A DNA stretch of 12,379 bases from an uncultured Eubacteriales bacterium (GCA_910586105.1 CAJUGU010000118.1:1-12379); one strand, 5' to 3'. Counted from the stretch's first letter, positions 1-5,645 are shown. The notes: generated by a model from the letters alone, not told the origin. Made by a program: numbers and translations.

Positions 1-60
1 GATTATTTCGCCGTCTTTGACCGTATGGCGGATATTCTTGTGAGCAGTATCTTTGCGTAA
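1..60 (+). CDS. C-terminal fragment of an unidentified protein (start outside window)
   Basis: Frame 1 is open from the first base and ends in TAA at 58-60, giving 19 residues that finish ...DILVSSIFA. The next gene follows at once: the ribosome binding site AAAGGAG at 59-65 overlaps this stop codon, as is usual inside an operon. The fragment is too short to assign a family. From context it is probably another small gene of the same accessory element. Confidence 0.55.
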   Translation, partial: DYFAVFDRMADILVSSIFA

Positions 61-70
61 AGGAGATTTC

Positions 71-337
71 ATGGAGCACGAGTACAAAACCGTCACGGTG
101 GACTGTAAGGACATGGAACCTTCCCTGAACACGCTGACCGCGCAATTAAACTGTTGGGGCAAAGAGGGCTGGGAACTGGTGTCCTCCCTCACCCACCCCT
201 ATCTGGGCAGCTCGCAGTATTCTCTTGTGGGCCTCGCCCATCGAGTTACGCTGATTTTCAAGCGGCTGAACCAATCCGGGGAGGCGGCGCAGGCTTTTCC
301 GCAATCACCGTCCCAAAAATGGTTTCTTCTGATTTGA
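71..337 (+). CDS. DUF4177-like small protein
   Basis: This encodes 88 residues. The N-terminal ~65 residues match the DUF4177 pattern: an EYKTVTV strand, then a helix leading into WGKEGWELVSSL (about residues 35-46), a variable loop, and a closing strand ending in IFKR. The ATG at 71 is preferred over an in-frame TTG at 53 because AAAGGAG (59-65) sits five bases upstream. The C-terminal ~20 residues (after RLNQSG) are low in structure and look like an extension beyond the domain. It has no membrane segment or known catalytic motif, and the role of DUF4177 is not established. It is the second gene of a run of small accessory genes and is probably co-transcribed with them. Confidence 0.7.
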   Translation: MEHEYKTVTVDCKDMEPSLNTLTAQLNCWGKEGWELVSSLTHPYLGSSQYSLVGLAHRVTLIFKRLNQSGEAAQAFPQSPSQKWFLLI

Positions 338-363
338 GTAACTGACAGAAAGGAGGAGGCTAC

Positions 364-591
364 ATGAACTTTCCCATTCCTGATTTTATTCCCGTTCCGA
401 GCGCGGAAACGATGCAGCTTATCTCAATCATTTCACTGATCGTCGGCATCTGTGTTACAGTCGTGGGAGTGCTTTTCCTGTTCCCGAACAAAAGAAAGGG
501 GAAAGAAAAGAACACGCTTGCATGGATTTTGATTTGTGTGGGCGTACTGCTTATAGCCAATCATGGCATACAACTGATTTTTGGGAGGTAA
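364..591 (+). CDS. Small two-pass membrane protein
   Basis: This encodes 75 residues. It has two clear hydrophobic segments, at about residues 19-40 (LISIISLIVGICVTVVGVLF) and 53-70 (LAWILICVGVLLIANHGI). They are separated by a very basic loop, NKRKGKEKN, which should lie in the cytoplasm by the positive-inside rule. A strong AGGAGG at 351-356 precedes the ATG. The stop codon overlaps the region carrying the next gene's ribosome binding site (GGGAGG, 583-588), so the two genes are probably translated together. I do not recognise a family. The size and context fit the small hydrophobic accessory proteins of conjugative elements, but no function can be assigned. Confidence 0.65.
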   Translation: MNFPIPDFIPVPSAETMQLISIISLIVGICVTVVGVLFLFPNKRKGKEKNTLAWILICVGVLLIANHGIQLIFGR

Positions 592-595
592 GACA

Positions 596-841
596 ATGAT
601 AAAAGAAGTCAATCACGTCTGCGAAAAGCTGAATGAAAAGCTGGGGGTTTCGGTACCGCTCCCCAATCCCCAAAAGAAAACGCTGAAAACGACCTCGGTG
701 TGTAATTTCATTGTTGGCGCTGGTCTGGCAGCGGTGGGCGTTGTGTTCTCGTCCAAGTGGTGCGCTGTGATGGGCAGCATCGGCATCATCAGCAGCGTTG
801 TACTTCGTCAGGAACGCGGCGGCGGGAAAGATGAACCGTGA
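596..841 (+). CDS. Small hydrophobic protein, unknown function
   Basis: This encodes 81 residues. The ATG at 596 lies seven bases after GGGAGG (583-588), which makes it a better start than the in-frame TTG at 581. The N-terminal ~35 residues are soluble and helical (HVCEKLNEKLGV). They are followed by a hydrophobic stretch at about residues 40-70 (FIVGAGLAAVGVV, then CAVMGSIGIISSVVL), enough for one long or two short membrane segments. The tail, RQERGGGKDEP, is charged. The last 11 bases overlap the start of the KTR gene at 831, so translation is probably coupled. I do not recognise a family. Confidence 0.6.
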   Translation: MIKEVNHVCEKLNEKLGVSVPLPNPQKKTLKTTSVCNFIVGAGLAAVGVVFSSKWCAVMGSIGIISSVVLRQERGGGKDEP

Positions 842-1085
842 TACCGTCAAAGGAAGTTTTGAATGGTTGCTATGCCCTGTATGCGGCAGCAAGACCCGCA
901 TCAAACTGCGTTCCGATACGCAGTTGATAAACTTCCCCCTGTTCTGCCCAAAATGCCGGAAAGAAACGCTGATCCATGTAAAAGAATTTAAGAACCTGTA
1001 TTCACAAGCCCAAAGCGGCGTCTGGACGGCATCTGACGCGGTCATGCTGCGCCATCTACCATCCATCCACCACTTTAGCGTATGA
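831..1085 (+). CDS. Cys-rich KTR-domain protein with a replaced C-terminus
   Basis: This encodes 84 residues. Residues 11-54 carry the Cys_rich_KTR signature: CPVC (C15, C18), then KTR, then FPLFCPKC (C39, C42), then the KEFK segment. The four cysteines should bind one zinc ion. The family is common in conjugative transposons of Firmicutes, and its function is unknown. The ATG at 831 overlaps the preceding gene by 11 bases. An upstream TTG at 798 in the same frame is unlikely, because the family normally starts shortly before the first CPxC. After K54 the protein departs from the usual tail. The codons from 993 on lie in an insertion bounded by inverted repeats, and the stop codon (TGA 1083-1085) lies in the right arm. 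A sequence able to encode the expected tail (reading VSAITEPDA when joined to K54) resumes at 1100. So the gene is probably interrupted, though the zinc domain is intact. Confidence 0.75.
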   Translation: MNRDTVKGSFEWLLCPVCGSKTRIKLRSDTQLINFPLFCPKCRKETLIHVKEFKNLYSQAQSGVWTASDAVMLRHLPSIHHFSV

Positions 1086-1096
1086 ATACAGGTTCT
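991..1096. repeat. Small insertion with 14-bp inverted-repeat ends inside the KTR gene
   Basis: AGAACCTGTATTCA at 991-1004 and its exact reverse complement TGAATACAGGTTCT at 1083-1096 enclose 78 bases. AAG lies directly outside on the left (990-992, partly shared with the arm) and on the right (1097-1099), which could be a 3-bp target duplication. Joining 992 to 1100 restores a KTR-like reading frame. The interior has a smaller inverted pair, GCGTC/GACGC, and no ORF of its own. It looks like a MITE-like or palindrome-ended non-autonomous element. I cannot name the family. Confidence 0.6.
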
Positions 1097-1125
1097 AAGG
1101 TTTCAGCTATCACAGAGCCAGACGC

Positions 1126-1170
1126 AGAGCCGATAGCACGCAGGTTCGAAATGCGGTTATCGGCTCTTTT
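1126..1170 (+). terminator. Stem-loop terminator of the accessory gene block
   Basis: AGAGCCGATA (1126-1135) pairs perfectly with TATCGGCTCT (1158-1167). The loop contains a further CGCA/TGCG pair, and the 3' arm runs into TTTT (1167-1170). The T-run is short, so termination may be partial. It lies downstream of the KTR gene on the same strand. Confidence 0.55.
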
Positions 1171-1182
1171 ACGTTGACAGGA

Positions 1183-1211
1183 CACGGCAATCGTGAGGAG
1201 GTATTGCCGTG
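1183..1211 (+). other. Hairpin presenting a Shine-Dalgarno sequence in its loop
   Basis: CACGGCAAT (1183-1191) and ATTGCCGTG (1203-1211) form a perfect 9-bp stem around an 11-base loop containing GAGGAGGT. The GTG at 1209-1211, spaced correctly from that ribosome binding site, lies in the 3' arm. It opens a 65-codon frame (1209-1406) that soon runs antisense into the minus-strand anti-sigma gene and has no recognisable domain. I read this as a truncated leader or gene start left by the accessory element, not a functional gene. A T6 run follows at 1220-1225, so weak terminator activity is also possible. Confidence 0.35.
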
Positions 1212-1284
1212 CCCTTGCCTTTTTTCAATACGCGCTGTGCGCGTTCCGCCAGAAAACCACCGCGAAGGTATGCCGCACGTTCCT

Positions 1285-2130
1285 TTACCCGGCGACCGCA
1301 AATTCCGGACTTCCCGCCGCGCCTGCCGCAATCGAATACCGGGGGAACGTCACAACGGGCGTTCCGTCCTCACGGATATAAAAGGCCGTATTTTCATCCA
1401 CAGTAACGAACCCGCCTTCCTCGGGCGCAAAGAACAGAGTAAACCCTTCCTCATCCACGCTGTCGGCGATGCCGCGGCGGACGGCATCATTACAAAGCTC
1501 GACCCAGTTTTCGCCCAGCACCATTTCCAGGGTAATGGTACGATTTTCTGCCAAATCGAGGTTATAATAATACCGTTCTTCAAACGAAGAGACCCAGCCT
1601 TCGCTGAGCGAAACTACGAAAGAAACGCGGGAATCGGTCAGGCTTTTGATCTCGTAATCGACGATCACATCCATTTCGCGGCCGCCCCATTCCTCTTCGG
1701 AGCCGCCGGTTGCAAAGAAGGCTTCCCGGTAATCCTCCCAATCCTGTTTTGCTTTTGCGAGGTGGGCGTCGACCTGCGTCTGGATCGCGTCGTTGACCTG
1801 TTGGGAAAGCCCGCCTTCTGCCTGGACTGCGGGGACGCTGACCTGATAATGAATCCCATCGACCGTTTGCGTATAATCCCGCACGGTCAGGATCTGAAAC
1901 AGCCCGCCCAAGACGGGGATCTCGGCGGCGGCGGCAGCGGCGGCTGGCGAAACGTTCAGCACGCCGACCAGCAGCGCAAAGCAGGCGGCGGCTGCGGTCA
2001 AGGCACGCCGAAGCAAACGTCTGCGGCCGTTATGCCGCCCCTGCCGGATGGCCTGCCGGACGAGGCCGTCCAGTTCTTCGGGGATCGGGACCGATTCGTA
2101 AGCTTCCTTCGCGTTTTTAAATTCATTCAT
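1285..2130 (-). CDS. RsiV-like membrane anti-sigma factor (DUF3298)
   Basis: This encodes 281 residues. A cytoplasmic N-terminus (1-42) with a basic RRRLLRR patch precedes one transmembrane segment at about 43-62 and an alanine-rich stretch. The rest should be extracytoplasmic. Residues ~85-150 resemble DUF4163 (YTQTVDGIHYQVSVP), and ~165-281 match DUF3298, ending in the family-typical YSIAAGAAGSPEF. This is the architecture of RsiV, which holds an ECF sigma factor at the membrane and in Bacillus subtilis is released by proteolysis after binding lysozyme. Its ATG overlaps the sigma-factor stop by four bases (ATGA), so the two are translationally coupled and made in step. The actual inducing signal cannot be read from sequence. 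The 3' end is intact despite the adjacent accessory DNA. Confidence 0.85.
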   Translation of the reverse strand: MNEFKNAKEAYESVPIPEELDGLVRQAIRQGRHNGRRRLLRRALTAAAACFALLVGVLNVSPAAAAAAAEIPVLGGLFQILTVRDYTQTVDGIHYQVSVPAVQAEGGLSQQVNDAIQTQVDAHLAKAKQDWEDYREAFFATGGSEEEWGGREMDVIVDYEIKSLTDSRVSFVVSLSEGWVSSFEERYYYNLDLAENRTITLEMVLGENWVELCNDAVRRGIADSVDEEGFTLFFAPEEGGFVTVDENTAFYIREDGTPVVTFPRYSIAAGAAGSPEFAVAG

Positions 2131-2615
2131 TCGAATGTCACTCCTTCCAGCGAAACGCGCAGCTTTCGCAGCGCGGTATAAAGACGGGTTTTCACGGTAC
2201 TCAGGTTCACGCCGGTGACGGCGCTGATCTCTTTCAAGCTCAATTCCTCATAAAACCGCAGGTTGATAACGGTTTGTTCCGCAAGCGGCAGGCGGCGCAC
2301 GCGGCTGGCGAGCAGGCCGTCGTCCGGCAGAGGGTCTTCGTAGCTGCCCGCGTCCAGTTCATCCGGCGCAACCGGCATTGTGTGTTTTTGCTGCCGCAGC
2401 ATATCCAAACAGGTATTGACCAGAATGCGGGTGAACCAGCTGCGGAGCATAGCGGGGTCACGCAGGCTGGCATGGCGTTCGAGGGCGCGGCAGACGGCGG
2501 TCTGTACGGCGTCAAGGGACGCATCCCGATTTTGCAGATAGCTGTAGGCCAGCCGGTAAAACCGAGCCTGTTCGGCGATCAGGTATTGTTCCAGCTGTAT
2601 CCGGACGGATGCCAT
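2127..2615 (-). CDS. ECF-type RNA polymerase sigma factor (SigV-like)
   Basis: This encodes 162 residues, normal for an ECF sigma factor. Region 2 covers about residues 12-75 (RLAYSYLQNRDASLDAVQ through SWFTRILVNTCLDMLR) and should bind the -10 element and the polymerase clamp. Region 4 covers about 108-158 (LPLAEQTVINLRFYEELSLKEISAVTG, then STVKTRLYTALRKLR), a helix-turn-helix for the -35 element. The regions are joined by a short acidic linker, with no region 1 or 3. It is followed by its RsiV-like anti-sigma gene with an ATGA overlap. A GGGGG-rich ribosome binding site lies 11 bases before the ATG, a rather long spacing. An ECF-type promoter upstream suggests autoregulation. Confidence 0.9.
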   Translation of the reverse strand: MASVRIQLEQYLIAEQARFYRLAYSYLQNRDASLDAVQTAVCRALERHASLRDPAMLRSWFTRILVNTCLDMLRQQKHTMPVAPDELDAGSYEDPLPDDGLLASRVRRLPLAEQTVINLRFYEELSLKEISAVTGVNLSTVKTRLYTALRKLRVSLEGVTFE

Positions 2616-2656
2616 AACGAATGGTTCCCCCTTTCAGTGTGTTCTATGGATGTCAT
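2579..2656 (-). CDS. Possible 25-residue leader peptide before the sigma gene
   Basis: After the ECF-type promoter, a very good GGAAGGAGG (complement of 2662-2670) precedes an ATG at 2656. This opens a 25-codon frame (MTSIEHTERG...WNNT) that ends at 2579, inside the sigma gene in another frame. The Shine-Dalgarno sequence is better than that of the sigma gene itself, so ribosomes could load here and influence sigma translation. There is no independent evidence that the peptide is made. Confidence 0.2.
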   Translation of the reverse strand: MTSIEHTERGNHSLWHPSGYSWNNT

Positions 2657-2686
2657 GCTCATCCTCCTTCCTGTGCGTTCTGTCTG

Positions 2687-2716
2687 ATAGACGCAGGAGC
2701 GCGGAAAAAAGTTTGG
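2687..2716 (-). promoter_or_regulatory. ECF sigma-type promoter of the sigma/anti-sigma operon
   Basis: On the minus strand the sequence reads CCAAAC, then a spacer starting TTTTTT, then CGTCTAT. AAC and CGTC are separated by 17 bases. AAC plus CGTC is the classic -35/-10 signature of ECF sigma factors, and the T-rich start of the spacer is also common there. It lies about 70 bases upstream of the sigma start codon and fits autoregulation. No good sigma-A promoter was seen for this operon. Confidence 0.6.
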
Positions 2717-2805
2717 GCGGCACGGATTCCCGCGCGGACGCGAAACCGCATATCTGGCGTCTGTAAACAACATCGCATACCGTATCATGCGTAAAAGGAG
2801 CGCCG

Positions 2806-2839
2806 CCGCGCGGGTCAAAAGAATTTCCTTCCCGCGCGG
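2806..2839. repeat. 9-bp GC-rich inverted repeat between the sigma operon and fba
   Basis: CCGCGCGGG (2806-2814) and CCCGCGCGG (2831-2839) are perfect reverse complements with a 16-base spacer. Each is followed by a TCAAAA-like stretch. No T-run follows on either strand, so it is not a convincing terminator. It could be an operator or only a stable RNA hairpin. The rest of the 2717-2843 gap shows nothing I can identify. Confidence 0.35.
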
Positions 2840-2843
2840 GATC

Positions 2844-2884
2844 AAAAAAACCCGGCTCCGCCCGAGAAGGGAGGAACCGGGTTT
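2844..2884 (-). terminator. Rho-independent terminator of fba
   Basis: Read on the minus strand, AAACCCGG at 2884-2877 pairs with CCGGGTTT at 2855-2848. The stem continues inward with a 3-bp GGA/TCC-type pairing after a one-base mismatch. The 3' side is a run of seven T (A2844-2850 on the plus strand). It lies about 50 bases past the fba stop codon. Confidence 0.85.
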
Positions 2885-2934
2885 GCGATGTCCGGAGATC
2901 CGGCAGGGCAAGAAGCCCTGATGGAAAAGCAGGC

Positions 2935-3873
2935 TTACGCCTTGCCGTCGGAGCCGAGGACGTTCTTGATCTTGTGCGCGACCATGTCCTTGACCGCCTG
3001 ACGGGCGGGCTTGAGGTACTGACGGGGATCGAAATGATCCGGATGCGCGTCGAAGTATTCGCGGATCGATGCGGTGATCGCCAGACGGATATCGGAGTCG
3101 ATATTGATCTTGCAGACCGCCATCTTGGCCGCTTCGCGGAGCATTTCTTCCGGGATACCGATTGCATCGGGCATCTTGCCGCCGTGCGCGTTGATCTTCT
3201 GAACGAAGTCCTGCGGGACGGAGGAGGAGCCGTGGAGAACGATCGGGAAGCCGGGCAGGCGCTTTTCGACTTCTTCGAGGATGTCGAAGCGGAGCTGCGG
3301 CTTGGTGCCGGGCTTAAACTTGTAAGCGCCGTGGGAGGTGCCGATTGCGATTGCGAGGGAGTCGCAGCCGGTCTTTTCGACAAATTCCTGAACGTCCTCG
3401 GGACGGGTGTAGGAGGAATCCTCGGCGGAAACGCTGACGTCGTCTTCAACGCCTGCGAGGGTGCCGAGTTCAGCCTCGACCACAACGCCGTGCGCGTGCG
3501 CGTAGTCAACGACCTGCTTGGCGAGCTTGATGTTTTCTTCGAGCGGCAGGGAAGAGCCGTCGATCATAACAGAGGAGAAGCCGCCGTCGATGCAGGCTTT
3601 GCAGGTCTCGAAGTCCGGGCCGTGATCCAGATGCAGGGCGATCGGGATGTCCGGGCAGTTGATGATCGCAGCCTCGACCATCTTTACGAGGTAGGTGTGG
3701 TTCGCGTAAGCGCGTGCGCCCTTGGAGACCTGAAGGACGACGGGGCTTTTCAGTTCCTGACAGGCCTCGGTGATGCCCTGTACGATTTCCATGTTGTTGA
3801 CATTGAAAGCGCCGACTGCATAGCCGCCTTCATACGCCTTCTTGAACATTTCGGTAGTAGTTACCAATGGCAT
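2935..3873 (-). CDS. fba: Class II fructose-1,6-bisphosphate aldolase
   Basis: This encodes 312 residues, full length for the family. It cleaves fructose 1,6-bisphosphate to glyceraldehyde 3-phosphate and dihydroxyacetone phosphate in glycolysis, and runs in reverse in gluconeogenesis. It is a zinc-dependent cytoplasmic TIM barrel. Visible active-site features are LHLDHG with catalytic D83 and zinc ligand H84, VEAELG with E135, IGTSHGAYKF with zinc ligand H181, and VLHGSSSVP with zinc ligand H214. KINIDSD near residue 273 belongs to the substrate phosphate site. The start at MPLVTT is chosen because AAAGGAAG lies just upstream and the family begins this way. An in-frame extension to 3921 has no such support. 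It is transcribed alone, divergently from the phosphofructokinase gene, with its own promoter and terminator. Confidence 0.95.
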   Translation of the reverse strand: MPLVTTTEMFKKAYEGGYAVGAFNVNNMEIVQGITEACQELKSPVVLQVSKGARAYANHTYLVKMVEAAIINCPDIPIALHLDHGPDFETCKACIDGGFSSVMIDGSSLPLEENIKLAKQVVDYAHAHGVVVEAELGTLAGVEDDVSVSAEDSSYTRPEDVQEFVEKTGCDSLAIAIGTSHGAYKFKPGTKPQLRFDILEEVEKRLPGFPIVLHGSSSVPQDFVQKINAHGGKMPDAIGIPEEMLREAAKMAVCKINIDSDIRLAITASIREYFDAHPDHFDPRQYLKPARQAVKDMVAHKIKNVLGSDGKA

Positions 3874-3912
3874 AACTATTACTTCCTTTCCTATTTTCTT
3901 CCTGCAACACAC

Positions 3913-3928
3913 CGCGCGCAAGCGCGCG
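3913..3928 (-). other. GC hairpin in the fba 5' untranslated region
   Basis: CGCGCGC (3913-3919) and GCGCGCG (3922-3928) are separated by two bases. In fba mRNA this would form a compact, very stable hairpin about 40 bases before the ribosome binding site. It may affect transcript stability. It has no T-run and resembles no riboswitch known to me. Confidence 0.35.
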
Positions 3929-3954
3929 CCGCCCGCGGGATGTTTACACCCATT

Positions 3955-3983
3955 ATTTTATCAGTCCCGCGCGATAAAAGCAA
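3955..3983 (-). promoter_or_regulatory. Sigma-A promoter of fba
   Basis: On the minus strand, TTGCTT (complement of 3978-3983) and TAAAAT (complement of 3955-3960) are separated by 17 bases. The bases before the -10 read TGA, giving an extended -10 (TG-N-TAAAAT). It lies about 80 bases upstream of the fba start codon. Confidence 0.7.
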
Positions 3984-4050
3984 GACTTCTTTTGCCGTTT
4001 CTGGCGATCGGCGGCAGATTTTTTGCGCAGCGGCGGCGCGGCCGATAAAA

Positions 4051-4067
4051 TCCGGAAAATTTCCGGA
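4051..4067. promoter_or_regulatory. 17-bp palindrome upstream of the pfk promoter
   Basis: TCCGGAAAATTTCCGGA is a perfect palindrome (8-bp arms around one base), framed by ATAAAA-type A/T-rich DNA on both sides. It ends eight bases before the pfk -35 box and lies between the divergent fba and pfk promoters. This position suits a dimeric repressor or activator acting on one or both genes. The regulator is unknown. Confidence 0.4.
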
Positions 4068-4075
4068 TAAAAAAT

Positions 4076-4104
4076 TTGCATTCTTCGGAGAAATATGGTA
4101 ACAT
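4076..4104 (+). promoter_or_regulatory. Sigma-A promoter of the phosphofructokinase gene
   Basis: TTGCAT (4076-4081) and TAACAT (4099-4104) are separated by 17 bases. Transcription should start near 4111, leaving a leader of about 55 bases that contains TTAGGAGG before the ATG at 4165. Confidence 0.7.
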
Positions 4105-4164
4105 AGGAATGATAAGAGTACGCCCTCGTTTCCGGCGTTTCAAAAGTTTAGGAGGTACGTTATT

Positions 4165-5406
4165 ATGAGTGAATTAAAAGGCGCCTGCATCATCGGACAG
4201 TCTGGCGGACCGACTTCGGTGATCAATTCTTCCGTTCTCGGCGCGCTTGAGACCGCGCTGGATAACCCGTCCATCACCCGCGTTCTGGGCGCCGCGCATG
4301 GCATCAAGGGCGTTTTGGACGATTTCCTGTACGACATTGACAAGGAAGACCGCGAGGAGCTGGCGCTCCTGCGCTATACCCCCTCTTCTGCGCTGGGTTC
4401 CTGCCGTTACAAGCTGGCCGACCCGGATGTAGACGATACCGATTACAAGCGTATCCTTGAGATTTTCAAGAAGTACGACGTCCGTTATTTCTTCTACAAC
4501 GGCGGCAACGATTCGATGGATACCTGCAACAAAATCTCCAAGTTCATGATGAAGTCGGGCTACGAGTGCCGCGTTATGGGCATCCCGAAGACCATCGACA
4601 ACGACCTGTTCGGCACCGACCACTGCCCGGGTTTCGCGTCCGCGGCCAAGTATATCGCGACCTCCTGCATGGAGATTTATCAGGATGCGCGCGTTTACGA
4701 TACCGGCATGGTCTGCATCGTGGAGATCATGGGCCGTCATGCGGGCTGGCTGACTGCGGCGTCCGCACTGGCGACCGCACAAGGCGCAGGCCCCGACCTG
4801 ATCTATCTCCCCGAGCGTGATTTCGATATGGACAAGTTTATTGCGGATGTCAAGCGCGTTTATGCGGAGAAGGGCAACTGCCTCGTAGCGGTTTCCGAGG
4901 GCATCCACTATGCGGACGGCTCGTTCGTTTCCGAGGCGAAGACCTCTGCGACCGATGGCTTTGGCCATGCGCAGCTTGGCGGCCTGGCGGCGATGCTGGC
5001 GGATAAGGTCAAGAGCGAGACCGGCGCGAAGGTACGCGGCATCGAATTGTCGCTGCTCCAGCGCTGCGCGGCGCACTGCGCATCCAAGACCGACGTGGAC
5101 GAGTCCTATGCATCGGGCAAGGCTGCGGTTGAGAATGCGGTTGCCGGCAAGACCGACTTTATGCCGGGCTTCAAGTGCACCCGCGATGCGAACGGCTATA
5201 AGTGCGAGATCGCGTTGTTGCCGCTCTCCGAGGTTGCGAACACCGAGAAGAAGGTCCCGCAGGACTGGATCAATGCGGAAGGCAACGGCGTAAATCAGGG
5301 CTTCATTGATTATGCAATGCCGCTGATCGCTGGCGATAACGATGGCCCGAAGGTCAATGGCCTGCCGCGTTTTGCACAGCTCAAGAAGATCAAAGCGGAG
5401 GCGTAA
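4165..5406 (+). CDS. pfp: 6-phosphofructokinase, probably PPi-dependent
   Basis: This encodes 413 residues. It phosphorylates fructose 6-phosphate to fructose 1,6-bisphosphate, the substrate of the adjacent aldolase. Visible motifs are IIGQSGGPTSVIN (9-21) for the phosphoryl donor, GGNDSMDT (113-120) at the donor/metal site, PKTIDND (141-147) with the catalytic aspartate, and MGRHAGW (189-195) for the sugar phosphate. ATP-specific bacterial PFKs have GGDGS where this has GGND. An Asp instead of Gly there, with Lys in PKTID, is the established mark of the pyrophosphate-dependent enzymes. The length (413 versus ~320 for ATP-PfkA) also fits the long PPi/group II type. PPi use is inferred; some relatives accept ATP. 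A strong TTAGGAGG precedes the ATG. Confidence 0.88.
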   Translation: MSELKGACIIGQSGGPTSVINSSVLGALETALDNPSITRVLGAAHGIKGVLDDFLYDIDKEDREELALLRYTPSSALGSCRYKLADPDVDDTDYKRILEIFKKYDVRYFFYNGGNDSMDTCNKISKFMMKSGYECRVMGIPKTIDNDLFGTDHCPGFASAAKYIATSCMEIYQDARVYDTGMVCIVEIMGRHAGWLTAASALATAQGAGPDLIYLPERDFDMDKFIADVKRVYAEKGNCLVAVSEGIHYADGSFVSEAKTSATDGFGHAQLGGLAAMLADKVKSETGAKVRGIELSLLQRCAAHCASKTDVDESYASGKAAVENAVAGKTDFMPGFKCTRDANGYKCEIALLPLSEVANTEKKVPQDWINAEGNGVNQGFIDYAMPLIAGDNDGPKVNGLPRFAQLKKIKAEA

Positions 5407-5477
5407 ATCCGCTTTCACGGGGCCGGTTGGTCAGCTCGGATATGGGGCGGCTGCGGCTTCGAAACAATCGGAAATGG

Positions 5478-5511
5478 AAAACCGGCGCGGCGCTTGCCGT
5501 GCCGGTTTTTT
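5478..5511 (+). terminator. Rho-independent terminator of the phosphofructokinase gene
   Basis: AAAACCGGC (5478-5486) pairs with GCCGGTTTT (5501-5509). The stem continues through GCGGC/GCCGT (one G-T pair) to a four-base GCTT loop, and ends in T6 (5506-5511). It is about 70 bases past the stop codon. Confidence 0.9.
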
Positions 5512-5569
5512 CATGCCTGCGAGCGGGAGAATGAGTGAGGCTGCGCCGAAAAATGCGGCGAAACGGGGG

Positions 5570-5616
5570 GCGTTTTCATACAATCCAATGAAATTTGGAA
5601 TTTTATGAAAAAACGC
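5570..5616 (+). promoter_or_regulatory. Imperfect hairpin abutting the guaA -35 box
   Basis: GCGTTTTCATA (5570-5580) pairs with TATGAAAAAACGC (5604-5616, two-base bulge), with a nested TCCAA/TTGGA pair inside. The outer arm ends one base before the -35 hexamer. It has no terminator T-run on the plus strand. It could be an operator region for guaA or an incidental palindrome. Confidence 0.35.
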
Positions 5617-5645
5617 TTGCCGCGGATGTGAATTTATGTCATAAT
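5617..5645 (+). promoter_or_regulatory. Sigma-A promoter of guaA
   Basis: TTGCCG (5617-5622) and CATAAT (5640-5645) are separated by 17 bases. The -10 lies about 42 bases before the ATG, leaving a short leader of ~35 bases. That is too short for a purine riboswitch, and none is seen. Confidence 0.7.

Larger units (their letters stand above)
1..1170. mobile_element. Right-hand part of an integrative/conjugative-type element (boundary uncertain)
   Basis: Five small, tightly packed plus-strand genes (DUF4177-like, two small membrane proteins, Cys-rich KTR, and one cut by the window edge) are followed by a stem-loop. Cys-rich KTR proteins are typical of Firmicute conjugative transposons, which is the main reason for this call. 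The DNA from 1285 onward is a chromosomal-type minus-strand sigma/anti-sigma operon with an intact 3' end, so the junction should lie between about 1097 and 1284. I see no integrase and no certain att site, so this may be a remnant or the edge of a larger element. Confidence 0.4.

Noticed and set aside
1209..1406. 65-codon frame with GTG start and a good ribosome binding site
   Set aside because: Most of it is antisense to the anti-sigma gene and shows no domain. I kept only the hairpin and the possibility of a truncated gene start.
1174..2181. 335-codon plus-strand open frame
   Set aside because: It is antisense to the anti-sigma gene, whose DUF3298 domain and overlap with the sigma factor are clear. 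It starts with TTG and has no recognisable domain.
2806..2839. Second terminator in the fba-sigma gap
   Set aside because: The inverted repeat is perfect but no T-run follows on either strand.
2974..4101. 375-codon plus-strand open frame
   Set aside because: It is antisense to fba, has no domain or ribosome binding site, and exists because of GC-biased codons in the aldolase gene.
4174..5418. 414-codon minus-strand open frame
   Set aside because: It is antisense to nearly all of the phosphofructokinase gene. Its sequence is Arg/Leu-rich with no family resemblance, a mirror effect of strong codon bias.
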